Assembly (NCBI GenBank): GCA_013368325.1
Contig: JAACJK010000219.1
Span: 1,426,001 to 1,490,000 of the forward strand
Length of the DNA: 64,000 nt
DNA from: Ephemerocybe angulata
Lineage: Eukaryota; Basidiomycota; Agaricomycetes; Agaricales; Psathyrellaceae
Direction of reading: 5' to 3'
Shown here: positions 45,054-56,679 of the stretch, piece after piece
Position numbering within the stretch: position 1 is the stretch's first letter
Layout of the letters: every line of letters begins with the position of its first letter
Position numbers and translations under genes: made by a program
Notes under the pieces: model-generated
Database searches by the model: none
What the model was told of the DNA's origin: nothing
Seen by the model: the letters and a program-made list of their open reading frames with translations, nothing else

Positions 45054-46989
45054 ATGTCTCGGAGCACCGTGGTGTCTGCACCTGGCAAGGTTCTGATCTC
45101 TGGAGGCTATCTTGTTCTCGACCCAGCGTTCTCTGGAACCGTAGTGTCGACATCGTCGCGTTTCTACACCGTTATCCAGGATCAAACGGGCCAGGACGCC
45201 AACACAATACGCGTCAGGTCGCCCCAGTTCCTCGACGCTACGTGGACATATGAGGTCGCTTTCGAAAGCGCTACCGTCCACGTCGAACCTGCCTCAGCAA
45301 AGTATGGTTCAGATCGTACCATTTAAAGTTCTAGACGCTCATCAACCGCCCGTTCTGGTTCAGCACGAGCAAGAACAAGTTCGTTCATCTTGCACTGCAG
45401 AAGGCTCTGAGCCTTGCCGTCGAATCCAAGGGTGCAGACCCGGTCAAGGCGTCGCTGAAAAAAGGCTTCGACATTGCTATAGTTGGCGACAACGACTTTT
45501 ACTCTCAACGGGCCAAGGTACATCGCCGCCTTCTCATGTCCATCGCGCATACCATTGATTGACCTGCGGCCGCGTCCTCCCACTATAGCTAGAGGAGCTC
45601 AAGCTACCTCGTACCCTCGAATCTCTGACCAAGATCCCACCCTTCGTCCCGACGGGCGTCCACCTCTCGGACGTGCACAAAACGGGGCTGGGCTCGTCCG
45701 CTGCACTGATTACCTCCCTCACATCTGCGCTCCTTGTGCACCTCGCCGTGATCTCCGAGTCGTCGCTGTCGGAGGACGACAGCGATGGACGGCGATTGGC
45801 GCACAACCTCGCACAATACGTACATTGCCAGGCGCAGGGCAAGGTCGGCAGCGGATTCGATGTGTCCGCTGCTGTTTTCGGCAGCCACCTGTATACGAGG
45901 TTCGACCCTGGCGTGATCAGCGACTTGATGAACGAGGCGAAGGTATGTAGACGTGCATGTCCTTGTGATTTTCCTTAGGGAGGTCCAGAGCGCTAATGGG
46001 GGTTCTTCTGGGGATGTGGGTGTAGTCTGATCTGAAGCTCCTGCCCGTTCTCTCGCCTTCGAACCCGGCATGGAATTACCGTATCCAATCCTTCAAGCTC
46101 CCTCCGCTGACACGCATCCTACTGGCCGACGTAGATGCAGGAAGCGATACGCCCTCCTTGGTCGGCAAGGTTCTCAAGTGGCGCAAGGACAAGAGCGATG
46201 AGGGTACAGATTGAGTCATCTCTGGTCCACGTTCCTCGTACTAATTCATCGATCTCTCGACAGCGGACGCGCTTTGGAAGAATCTTGATCAGTTGAACCA
46301 GTCGCTTGCCCAAACGTTGCTGCACCTCGGAAAGCTCTATGAGGAGGATCCTGAAAACTACACCGAGACGGTCAAGTACATCTCGACTCTTCAGCCCCTC
46401 CAGGTCGGTCTCTTTCCCTCTGGATTTCATCGACCTGTCTGACCATTTATGGTGTAGTGGCAAGCTAACCCTTGGCAGCCCGAAAAGGAGCAGCCAATAA
46501 TCGAAACGTTCTTCGAGGCCCACCGAGTCTCAGAGGTATGCCTCGGAGCTTCCCGTAATAGCAGGAACTAAAATATCTTCCATCTCCAGCAAATTCGCGA
46601 AAAGATGAGAGAAATGGGCACCGAGTCAGGTGTACCCATTGAGCCCACTGAGCAAACTAAGCTCCTCAACGCCTGCGTCGGGCAGGCAGGCGTCATCGGC
46701 GGCGGAGTCCCAGGTGGTACGTATCCTTCCCCTTCCCAAGTCGTGTCCACTGAAATCGACCGTACCCATTACAGCTGGAGGATACGACGCCGTCTGGCTT
46801 CTTGTCTGCGATCCTGTGACGAGCAAACCAGATCAGAGCCCCACCGAGCGCATCGAATACTTCTGGTCGCAATACAAGGAGCTCAGCCTCTCGCCCTTAT
46901 CAGCGAAGGAAAGTTTGGCGAAGGGTGCGAGGATCGAAGCCCTCGACGCCATCCCAGGGCTCAAGGAAGCTATCATCGTCTCTGCGTAA
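45054..46989 (+). CDS. erg8: Phosphomevalonate kinase (ergosterol pathway)
   Basis: GHMP-family kinase converting mevalonate-5-phosphate to mevalonate-5-diphosphate, in the cytosolic isoprenoid and ergosterol route. It starts MSRSTVVSAPGKVLISGGYL (GHMP N-motif). The ATP-loop is HKTGLGSSAALITSLTSALL, followed by QGKVGSGFDVSAAVFGSHLY, and the C-terminal part has LADVDAGSDTPSLVGKVLKW, NACVGQAGVIGGGVPGAGGY and DAVWLLVCD (the GHMP C-motif). Ends LDAIPGLKEAIIVSA. About 500 aa, usual for fungal Erg8. Around eight short introns are needed, one inside the LVGKVLKW-encoding half. Its neighbour hem15 is on the same strand but in a different pathway. Confidence 0.95.
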
Positions 46990-47164
46990 ATCCTATCACA
47001 GTTACGCTGGTCTTCGAAAGATTGGGTGGGACTTGGGTGGGACACTATGATACCACGGAGAAAGAAGGGAGTGTAGGAGGAGAAATGGAGGTGTTGTATC
47101 GACAAGTCCGTGCTGATTGAGTCCGTGGAGGTCCTAGATACCTATTAAGATCTATTACTATCTG

Positions 47165-49376
47165 TTACATACATAATTTAGCTGATCCCTCCGTCGTTGT
47201 CCATGTCTTGGAGAGGGCAAGTGCCAGGGAGATGACCATAACCACCGCTCCGAAAAGCACGCACAGCAAGGCGGGAAGCTTCGACCGGTGATACCAAGGA
47301 TTAGATGGGCCGAGTAGTTTGTAGTAGCATGCGGCGGGGAAGATGAAAGCTAGAGCCGTAGCCGAGACGCCTCCTGTAATCTCAAGCATCACACCGAGAT
47401 CGCAGGTAATGAGTGAGACTAAGGGTTCGCGTGATTAGATTGACTTGACATCGCATCGAAAGGTTAAAAAGTTGAAAGGAAAGCGTAACGTACCAAACAT
47501 AGCGGAGAGCAGGATGGTGGTGGTGAAGAATAGGTGACGTTGCGGGCTGAAGCTTTCATGCGAGAAGAAGTAGTCCTCAATCACCTGGAAGGAGGAAGGG
47601 AGCAAGTCAGTATCCAGACCCGGGACTCGCTGACGGAAGGCTAGTCTGCGTACTTCTCTGCACACGAATAGCTCCAATGGGAGAGTAGTAAACATGTTCA
47701 GCCCAAATGCGAACCGGGCAACATTAATGAGGGTATCATCCTTCAATACAGTTCATCAGATATATATTAACCAGCAGAATGGGACAGGAACTCACTTCGG
47801 GAAAGTTGTTTAAGATGTTACCTTGCGTCTGGTCCGTGAAGATCACATAGGCGGAGATGGCCAATGTCATACACGCCACCAAAGACACAAAGGTCGAGAT
47901 ATGAGTTACTTTTGAGAATCGATCCAGGGTCGGCGTGCGCAGGCTTCCATATATCATCAGAGAATTGTGATGACAGACTAGACTTTCACTTCAGTAAAGC
48001 TCCTCTGTGAAGGAGGGAGCTTGAGGCTCACCAAACGCAAAGCTGATAACACCGATAGCCTGGAAAACCCCAGGATTGACTATTGTAAATCGCTCGGATG
48101 GATCTCCCTTCGATGCTGGAGGGACGTGGGGACCCTCTATCAGAACGGAGATCACAATTATGAGCATTCCAACTAGAGCAAGTCCAGATGCTCTGGAAAG
48201 TTTGTGGATATCGCGATAGAGCGATAATGGGTATGATATGCAGATGGTGCAGAAGGCTATCATGAACTTCCTGTATGTGAAAACCTGCACAATGGGTATA
48301 GTCGCGAGCTTTGGGAATGCCGAACGAATGACATGTGGTATTGTGTCTCCAATGATGATTCCAAAGGCACACATGCCTATGAGGTGGGCAGGAAGTTAGC
48401 TACCGTAAGTCTGGGTGACAAGGACATACGGACCTCCGAAGGCAAAGGAAAACTGGAATATTGAAACAGCGGCTCGGCCACTCTTTCCAAAGCATTGGTC
48501 CATGACATCGATATAGGATGACCGTCCGCTGAGTTTCGCGTTTCGGACGATGAGGCGTATCGTCCAATCTGTCATGGCACAGATAGAGACCAATAGTATA
48601 AGGCCTGTCACGAAGCCTGCTTGACGGACGGCGTACGGTAGCCCTAAGGGAATGTTGGTGGAAAGTTCGAGACATAGGCGCCGTTATCGTACCAATAATT
48701 CCTAAGAGTATATCAGAATGAATGATATGGTTATGCCGCCAAGTACTACTCACCAGCACCGAGGATTGAGTTGGCCATATTGGCGATACCATCAATCAGT
48801 CCTCCACCAGCCGTTCGCTTCTGAGAGAGTTCCTCAAGGTCGATGTTTTCGGTAGAGGTTCCATTTTGACTTCGCATAGGTAGCACGCTAGCATCTAAGC
48901 TTCTCCGAGCCGTCGAAGTGTCGTAGAGCCCAACCAGCAGAGGCATCCTTTGGTCCGAGGTACTCTGACCGCCCACCCGGGACTGGTAAAGGTGGGTTTG
49001 CGACTGATCGTCCAGCTCATCCGAGTCCAGCTCAAACTCTACAAAGTACCATTTAGCTCCTGTGCCGCCCCCGACGCAACAAAAACACGTACTACATACC
49101 TGCTTCGCGGCTTGCGACTGCCCATCTCGACGAGCGCGGCGGCACTCTCGGCGGGTCTTGGAACGCTACGTGCCTTTCCTCTGTGCTAGTTCCCGGGGGC
49201 TTTGGTGTGTTCAGATCCCCAAGAATGTCGTCGTCGTCGTCGGAATCGTCCGCTGAGAATAACGTGGTATTTGGATCTGCGGACGCGGCGCCTGGGGTAT
49301 CCAGCAACGGTTGCCGGAACTCGAGGTCATGGTCGCGCAGGTCGTTGGGCCCATTCTTTCTAGATTGACCAAACAT
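47165..49376 (-). CDS. Amino-acid/auxin permease-family transporter (vacuolar AVT-like, SLC38-like)
   Basis: The N-terminal 170 residues are acidic and disordered (MFGQSRKNGPNDLRDHDLEF; a run of Asp around DDSDDDDD; SRVGGQSTSDQRMPLL). The transporter core has about 11 membrane segments: GGGLIDGIANMANSILGAGI followed by IGLPYAVRQAGF (the AAAP family TM1 signature), LILLVSICAMTDWTIRLIVR, FSFAFGGMCAFGIIIGDTIP, GLALVGMLIIVISVLIEGP, FQAIGVISFAFVCHHNSLMI (the conserved F-x-F-x-C-H), FVSLVACMTLAISAYVIF, ARFAFGLNMFTTLPLELFVC, LGVMLEITGGVSATALAFIF and ALLCVLFGAVVMVISLALAL. About 600 aa. The family exports or imports neutral amino acids at the vacuole or plasma membrane; the precise substrate is unknown. 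Start at 49376 is the first Met. Confidence 0.9.
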
Positions 49377-49659
49377 TATGAGCAGCTCATAGGTGTCCTG
49401 TCGAGTGCTCGACGACAAGATTTCTGGATGGAATGGGAATACGTGTTGCGGTGTCGACGACCATTTCACCCCGCCCCTAATGAGTCCGCTGACGTAATCG
49501 GTTCCGGTGAAGCCAAGGCGCCCGCTCTATCGGCCTCAGTTGGCCTCCTCAGTCATTCCTGGAATTCACAGTGCTTCTTGTTTTCTTTCTTCTCCCATCT
49601 CTACTTATACGCGGGCTCCTTGAACGACGCTGGTCTCGTTCGCTCTCCTCACTGCCGCC
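49377..49659. promoter_or_regulatory. Shared divergent promoter, transporter / PL14 lyase
   Basis: 283 bp between divergent start codons. It contains a pyrimidine-rich stretch near 49570-49605, common upstream of fungal starts. No specific factor site was recognised. Confidence 0.4.
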
Positions 49660-50910
49660 ATGCATCCACTCTCATTCACCTTACTTGCTCTGCTCGAGGT
49701 CGCTCTCGCACAGGCTGCTGAAGTCCTTGCTCCAGCCCTAGTTGCTCAGAAATACGGCCTTGCGACGAGCACGACGCTCGCATTCCCAACGGCAACATTG
49801 TCAACCGCCGATACTCAAGCCAACATCATCTCGAACTGGGGCCTGGGCAAGGGGAGGATTCAAGATGGGGCCGACAATCTTGCATTCGTCAAGGATCCCT
49901 ACCCAGATAGCGAGTCCACCGTGTCGACGGGCCAACTATCATCAAATGGACCGGTGCTGCAGGTTACATACCCGAAGGACTCGTACTCTCATGATACTGG
50001 AGGCTCGCAGTTCTACAACCTTTGGAACGTGACGGGCAGTGAACAATTCCAATCCATGATGGTCAGCTACGAGGTCGCGTTTCAGGACGGATTCGACTGG
50101 GTGAAGGGAGGCAAGCTGCCTGGGCTGCGGGGAGGGCTGAACTCGACTGGATGCAGTGGGGGTAATCAGCCTACACCGACTGGAGATTGCTTCAGTGTGC
50201 GTCTCATGTGGAGGAAGAATGCCAACGGCGAGCGTGCGTGCCGTCTAGCTTGAGAGAAGGAATGCTTGCTAATTTCCAGGCACAGTCTATGCGTACATTC
50301 CTACGGCAAACAAGATTTGTGACCGAAAAAATGTCGTTTGTAACAGCGACTTTGGTACCAGCTTCAACAGAGGTTCCTTTGGTTTTGTCACTGGCAGGTG
50401 AGAAGCAATGATCTCGGCTTGAGCAATGCTATGCTGACCCTTCGACACAGGTGGAGCCGCATAACTCTCCTTGTTCAACTCAACAATCCGCCGAACGTCG
50501 CCAACGGCCAAATCAAGCTATAGTAAGCCCACCTCCCAGGCCGACGTTCCCGTCGTATTGATTGTTCTTGTCAGTTATAACGACGAGCTTGCAGCCGATG
50601 CGCAGGAACTGCAGATTCGGAGCTCTGACGCTGTGTCAGCGAACGGCCTCTTCTTCTCGTGAGCTGTCCTTATCAAATAAGGTGCTATCTATAATGACCT
50701 GTACATAGAACCTTCTTCGGCGGGAATGACGCGTCTTGGGCAACGCCTGAGACTGTCAACACCTATTTCCGCAACATCCAGCTGTGGGCGAGCACAGGCG
50801 CATCCACGCTCACTGGACCCACAATAAAGAATGGCGCAGTGTCGTTCCACCCTGCCGCCACCCTCATCTGTGGCTCTATAGTCTTTTGGATGATCTCTGC
50901 GCTCGTCTAA
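49660..50910 (+). CDS. Secreted polysaccharide lyase family 14 protein, possibly GPI-anchored
   Basis: Signal peptide MHPLSFTLLALLEVALAQA. The catalytic-fold features of PL14 (alginate/glucuronan lyase-like beta-jelly roll) are visible: LQVTYPKDSYSHDTGGSQFY, MMVSYEVAFQDGFDWVKGGK followed by LPGLRGG (the family core G-G-K-L-P-G-L), DCFSVRLMWRKNANGEGTVY, RGSFGFVTGRWSRITLLVQL, and FFSTFFGGNDASWATPETVN (the typical TFFGG with W). The tail AATLICGSIVFWMISALV is hydrophobic with no charge, so a GPI signal or membrane anchor is likely. About 330 aa in five exons. Substrate cannot be read. The protein is expected at the cell surface. Confidence 0.88.
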
Positions 50911-51358
50911 TTTGAGCTTGAACGTTTGCATGAACAGTCACTACGTCAATAACGCGTCTATTTCGCCATTTGCTTCCATCTCGTTTTCACGCGGCGTTGT
51001 ATTACCTGCAGCATCGTGGACACCCTGATACCCTTGTAATATATGTACGCATATCCTGTACAATTTGTTCTACTTAATTTGTTCATAATTCATGGCACCG
51101 GACGGACTTTTCTCAGCCTTTGCACCTTTGACCCTCGCGTCGCGTCACGGTCCCTTGGCGCTTGTTTTGTCGGCCGAAATTTGACCCTGATCGATGAGAA
51201 TGATGGGGCTGATTAATGATTAACTCCGAACCAATTAACTCACCAGCTTTAGCTCTCTTTAGTCAGCGCTCCCAATCCATATCGCGAGCGAAAAGCAGTT
51301 CGAATAATATGGTCGTTCGCCCCTCACCCTCACCACAGACCCCCGCACACTGCATGAT
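50911..51358. other. Intergenic, no gene seen
   Basis: 3' flank of the lyase gene and promoter of nar1. No coding signature or clear motif. Confidence 0.55.
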
Positions 51359-53922
51359 ATGGCGTTCTCTGGCGCATTGGTGAGTCGCTCTCGACGAAGG
51401 AGAGGCAAGGAGCTCTGGAGCTGATGAGAGGATCGACAATAGACCTTGACCGATTTGAATGATTTCATTTCGCCTTCGCAGGCTTGTATCAAGCCTGTAG
51501 AGCAGACGGATAAGAAGCCGGAGGAGAAGTATGTTGGTGCAAAGGTCCGTTTTTTCAGCCTCTTGTATGGCTTGACACGAAACTGACATGGCAGTACTTA
51601 ACAGACAGAAATCGTCGTCGACTCGAGTGGCTCGTACTACGAAGTAGCGAGTGAAGGAGCTGTTCAGCTGAACAATACTTCTGCTCAGATAGATAACGAA
51701 GCGTCAACTGGAACGAAGCTCGAGCAGGCTCAAATCAGCCTGAATGACTGCTTGGCCTGTAGGTTCGCATATGCCTTCCATCTCCTCTATCGAACCCGAC
51801 TAATTCCTTCGACCTGCAGCGGCTGTATAACCTCAGCCGAGTCTATCCTCATCACCCTTCAATCTCACGCAGAAGTGTTCACCTTCCTCGATAGCAACAA
51901 AGACGCCACCGAAGGTACCAAGAAACTCCCAGTGCTATCTATCGCGCCGCAGCCTCTCGCATCCCTCGCCGCATCCCTAACAGCCTCTGCCTGCTCCTCT
52001 TCCTCATCCTCCGCCGCACCCCCAATAACCCCGCACCAAGTCCTCCGACGTGTACAGGCATTCTGCCGAGAAGCGCTGGGTATTGCACATGTCTTCGACA
52101 CGACCTTCGCGCGGCATCTAGCCCTTCGCGAACACCTCCTCGAGTTCGAAGAGCGGAAAGCGAAGGACAAGCTTGGAGGTGAAGCGGCACAGGGCCAGCT
52201 CCCTATGCTCGCAAGCGCGTGCCCCGGATGGATCTGCTACGCGGAGAAGGCGCACTCCGAGATGCTTCCCTTTATTTCGAGGACGAAGAGCCCCCAGCAG
52301 GTCATGGGGACGCTCGTGAAGGAGTGGGTGGGGAAGCATGCAGGCTTTACGTGAGTCTTCCTTTCCTTTGGGCCCGGTTTTTTTTCTGTTATCTGCCTTC
52401 AACCCTCGCATTCGGTGGTGTGCCTGTCTACCTCCCCTCTGACTGGCTTACCCAATTGCTGCCATTCGAGCTTGTTTGGAGATCTCGATTCAGCCTTTTA
52501 AATTTTTAGCCTTTGCCTCCCCCTCTCCCTTCTTCTTCTTCCTTATCTCATGACGGCTGGATGACGACGACGTGTTTTGCTAATACGACGATCGAAAACA
52601 GGCCAGACAAAGTCTATCATGTTTCTGTGATGCCTTGCTACGACAAGAAGCTCGAAGCTTCGCGGCAAGATTTCTATAACGACGTGTATTCGACGCGGGA
52701 CGTTGACTGCGTCATCACCACCGGAGAACTCGAGTTGATGATGCGGGAGAAGGGCTGGGATTTAGCCCAGCCTGTCCCGGGGGAGCTGGACGAGGAGGCG
52801 GAGGCAGTCAATGCCGAGAGTACCGCGCTGCCAGAGCTCATCCAACACGCCGGCTCGTCGTCTGGCTCGTACTTGATGTCGATCATAGAACATTTGCAGA
52901 GGGAGTCCGCGGTTCCCCTCACCCTCAGCTCGAAGATTATGCGCAACGCCGACTATGAAGAGTTCACGCTAACGGTGGCAGGATCGGGCAAGACGGTCTT
53001 CAAGGGTGCGAAATGCTATGGATTTAGAAACCTACAGAATGTGGTGCGGAAGGTCGGACGGGAGCGAGGCGTGCGCACAGCTGGAGGTGCAGCCGGGAGA
53101 TTGGCGGGAAGGGCAGGAGCAGGTGTCGGAAGACGGCTAAAGAAAGCTGGGGGTGGAGGCGATGATGACGGAGGGAAGGACAAGCAGTACGATTATGTGG
53201 AGGTCATGGCGTGCCCCGGGGGATGTGTGAATGGGGGTGGGCAGCTCAAACCTGTCCTGCCGAAGCCGCAGGAGTCTGGAGTGGATGAGGAGGGCTACCC
53301 GCGCGACTGGGTGCAGACTGGTGTTGTTCTCCCAGAGACCGAGACCGAGATGGGCGCTACAACCGCCCTGCGTGCGGATGTGGACCCGCCTTCCGTTGCT
53401 GCGATAGAGAGTGGGGTTGTGACGAATGCGAAATGGGGGGACAAGGATTGGACGCGGAGAGTGGAGGCGGCGTACTGGTTGGATGGGAGTTTAGAGTCCA
53501 TGGGACAAGCGGGAGTGCAATGCGACGAGGAAGGAAGTGGTGCTGCAGAGATCAAGATGAACGGCGGTCCCCATGACCCGGATGCCCCACCTCGAACTGG
53601 GACCATCAGCAGCACGCGGCAGGTGATTAACGATAATGGCGGCCTGGACACCCTGAGGGCGATGGGTGGTGGTAGAGAGGGGCCGACAGTCAGCGGAAGG
53701 ACAGGTGGCAGGCTGAATGTGAAATCGGATGCCACCTCAGCTGAGCGCAGGAGAAGCGCCCAACGAGTACGGAAACAGCGATGGGCTGAGAAATTGGCCG
53801 ATCGGGTACTCAAAGAATTGTGCGGGTCAGACAATGACGCAGTGAAGAACCGGCACAGGTTTTTCCGAACAGAGTACCATGCCGTTGAGAGCGATGTGGG
53901 TGGCCTCGCTGTGAAGTGGTAG
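51359..53922 (+). CDS. nar1: Cytosolic Fe-S assembly factor NAR1 (iron-only hydrogenase-like)
   Basis: Component of the CIA machinery linking the Cfd1-Nbp35 scaffold to the Cia1 targeting complex. It starts MAFSGALTLTDLNDFISPSQ followed by ACIKPVE. The N-terminal cluster cysteines are ACIKP and CLACSGC. The H-cluster-like domain has LPMLASACPGWICYAEKAHS, RTKSPQQVMGTLVKEW, HVSVMPCYDKKLEASR, DVDCVITTGELELMM, GAKCYGFRNLQNVVRKV and YVEVMACPGGCVNGGGQLKP. A Gly/Ala/Arg-rich insertion of about 35 residues precedes the last cluster motif. The C-terminal 200 residues are poorly conserved, but the protein ends in Trp (LAVKW), as NAR1 proteins do for Cia docking. About 640 aa, longer than yeast Nar1 (491). 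Four or five introns; the one before PDKVYH is long (about 260 nt). Confidence 0.95.
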
Positions 53923-54393
53923 AAGGGGATGGGGAAGATAGACAGCGGGAAGAAGATCGAATGTATGTATTCACTAAGTATATCGGTCGTAGCGCCGTAC
54001 AATAGTCGGTCGGTTATCATGATCAAGCACAATGAGGCAGGACACACTGCAAGGGGCTGATAAAAGGTCTAGATACTATGCGGGGTGCGTGCTGGAGTTC
54101 TTGTGAAACCTTCCGGGATCTATGTGGAAGCTGTGGTGGGGATAGAGAGCAATGATGGCTATAAGATGGTGTTGATACAAGAATTGCTGGTGCAAAGAGA
54201 TGAATGTGCAGAACTAAGTGTGGGCATTAGATATAGGGTCGTGAAGATGATGGGGTATGCGGGGGATTAGTGTAACAGTAGAATAAACATGCGAGATGCA
54301 GAGCGAATGCAAATGGTGTGCGACGACAGCGAGCAGGGTGGCGAGGTTGAACGACGGCGACGGCGAGTTTAAGGGGCGACGCGGATGCCATTG
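53923..54393. other. Convergent intergenic, no gene seen
   Basis: 3' ends of nar1 and the small cysteine-rich gene. Short frames only. Confidence 0.55.
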
Positions 54394-54759
54394 TCAGCGT
54401 TGGGGAGGAGGTGCGGTGCCGTTCTTCTTGAACCAGTACTGGCAATGTGCGCAGAAATCTTTGGTCTTGGCCGTGACGGTCTCCTGGAAGTCTGGCTCGA
54501 GGAACTGGGGACGGAGTCAGTCGCAACGTCGGCCGAAGCTTCTGGGGCATAACTTACGCGTTTGCAGGCGCAATTTGGACAACTGGGCGGATGCATGGCG
54601 GACTTAATGCAGCCCTTGCTGTTGCAGTCGCGCTTGCTGACTTCTCTTGTCTAGGGAACGGGTTAGGCCTAAGCGAGCTCGATGCAGGGGGCAGCGAGGA
54701 CGCACAATAATGTAGTGACCGCAGCCGTGCTGGGTGCCTTCGCTGTGTATTCTGCACAT
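54394..54759 (-). CDS. Small nine-cysteine, probably zinc-binding protein
   Basis: Three exons give 85 aa. The start MCRIHSEGTQHGCGHYII is spliced to TREVSKRDCNSKGCIKSAMH, PPSCPNCACKR, and then FLEPDFQETVTAKTKDFCAH followed by CQYWFKKNGTAPPPQR. Cysteines and histidines form knuckle-like pairs: C-x3-H with C-x2-H at the start, CNSKGC, CPNCAC, and CAHC, enough for two or three zinc sites. Both joins keep phase (ATT/ACA and CGC/TTC). No signal peptide. It resembles a group of short basidiomycete proteins without assigned function. It shares a 179-bp divergent promoter with the tlg2 gene. Confidence 0.72.
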
Positions 54760-54938
54760 TGCGGGAGTCGAACTGGGGATGAGGAGCGGGGGGGAATGAA
54801 GAAATGCAAGCAGAATGGAGTGCATTTATATCCGTTGCCCCGGAGCATCTTGATCTGGTAATGCCCCGTCTCCGAGGACCAAATCAAACAAATAATTAAC
54901 CGGTTGCCCAATCAGGAACGTGAACGTCACGCGCCGCT
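54760..54938. promoter_or_regulatory. Shared divergent promoter, Cys-rich gene / tlg2
   Basis: 179 bp between divergent start codons. It holds an ACGTGAACGTCACG stretch just before the tlg2 start (54918-54931). No proven site. Confidence 0.4.
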
Positions 54939-56679
54939 ATGTCCTCTTCCTCCCCCACCACCCGCTCCCGCACTTCCCTCTTCCTCTCCTTCCGCGAGTC
55001 CAGGACACGCTCGACCCGCTTTTCTCGCTCCCGGAACCGCCCGAGATACGACGACTTCGACGCCCCCGACGACGAGCACCAGGGCCTCATCAACGACCAG
55101 CCCCACGTCGCTCTCGACGTCCACGAACTGCCCCCTGCATGGTGCGCATTTCTTTGTCTCCTCGGTCATTACGATACTCATTCTGTGCAGGGTCGACCTT
55201 TCGGATCAGGTCGAGGACCTTTTGGAGGATGCACAGTCCAAAAGTGTGTATCGTGGACCCCTTCTTTGAATCGTGCTCATTCTGCGCATCCATGTGGCCT
55301 CCAATTTGCCCCGGTTTCGCTCTAGTCGTCTCGCTTGACAAACTCCATTCCAAGCATATTCTCCCCGGCTTTTCGGACCGATCGCACGAGGAGAGGGAGA
55401 TAGAGGCTCTAACGACTAATATCACAAAGGCAAGTTCAGCCCCCCGGCTTCATCCTCCCTTGCCGACCTTTAGCCACAGGATTTTAGGCGCTGTCATTTT
55501 CTTATCCAGAAAATTGGTGCCTTTCAACCCCACACTTTCCCGCCAGATCCTCAGTCGGCGAACCATCAGCTCCATGCAGCCAAGAATGTCCAGCGGGGCC
55601 TTGCGGCCAAGCTCCAGGATTTGAGCGCAACCTTTAGGAAGAAACAAAGAGTATACATGGAAAGTGCGTGCGTGAACCTAGTTCCTTTTCCCCCTTATCA
55701 CATCTCCCATCGAGTCTTTACTCCGTACCTGATCCGTTTCCTCTTCTCCCGCGATGCTGCATGTTGCTATCGATTTCATCACGAGTCTCTTTTATCCTCT
55801 GGTTTCATGCAAGCAAGGCTGACCACAGTCCAGAACTCCAAGGTCAGGCGACCAAGAACCAAGATTTGTTGGTCGCTTCAGGCGCCATCTCTTTGAAAGG
55901 TTCCGAAGGGCTGAGTGCGGTGGATGATGACATTCAGGCTGCCGTGGGTTCTTTCTCTTGGTTCTCAAAGACCGTTTACTCAACACTTCATACTTTTCGC
56001 CGGCATGCTGTTTTTCTCGGTACCTATGCGCCCCAAACATCGACATTTCTCGACCGTCCTCGTTCATTCCCGTTTGGCTTCATACTCATTATCCGGAAAT
56101 ATCTCTACCCTCCTTCGTCACATCGATGTGGTTCTGACCTGCAGACACATACCCGGAATCAGTCCATGTCGCTTGTCCATGCAGACCCTTCAGCAGAGCT
56201 GAGGGCTCGCGACCGGGAATTGACCGAAATTGCAAAGTCGATTGCGACCCTCGCAGAGCTCTTCAAGGACCTATCGGCACTTGTTATCGACCAGGGCACA
56301 CTTCTTGACAGTGTCGAGTATAACATTGAACAAACGGCGGTGCAGCTCGAGGGAGCTGTCGATGAGCTCAAAGTGGCTACAAAGTGAGTTTGGATTTAGG
56401 CTTTCCCCAGGTTTCTGTGAAGAGTTCGAAAACTGACCGTGTCTTCACATACGTAGGTACCAGAAGAACACGGGGCGCAGAAAATGCATCTTCTTGCTTC
56501 TGCTAATCATCTTTGGGCTGATCATCGTCCTCATTTTCAAACCGAAACGGCACCGATCGCCTCCAACACCTTCACCCTCGCCTGTAGTTTCATTACCACC
56601 ACAGGCAAGGTCCGAATCTGATGCGGCGTCGAGGCTGCTTTCTCGGAATCTGTGGCCTCGACCACGCGCATTTGGATAG
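54939..56679 (+). CDS. tlg2: t-SNARE Tlg2 / syntaxin-16
   Basis: Qa-SNARE of the trans-Golgi network and endosomes. It begins MSSSSPTTRSRTSLFLSFRE, carries DDFDAPDDEHQGLI, and has a Habc region with PAWVDLSDQVEDLLEDAQSK, SLDKLHSKHILPGFSD and AKLQDLSATFRKKQRVYMEK. The SNARE motif follows: ELRARDRELTEIAKSIATLA then ELFKDLSALVIDQGTLLDSV and EYNIEQTAVQLEGAVDELK, with the central Gln in VIDQGTLLD. A C-terminal membrane anchor, CIFLLLLIIFGLIIVLIF, is followed by a luminal tail of about 45 residues, as yeast Tlg2 also has. About 400 aa. Introns include one with a GC donor (55430-55479). The start is the first Met after the divergent promoter. Confidence 0.93.
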
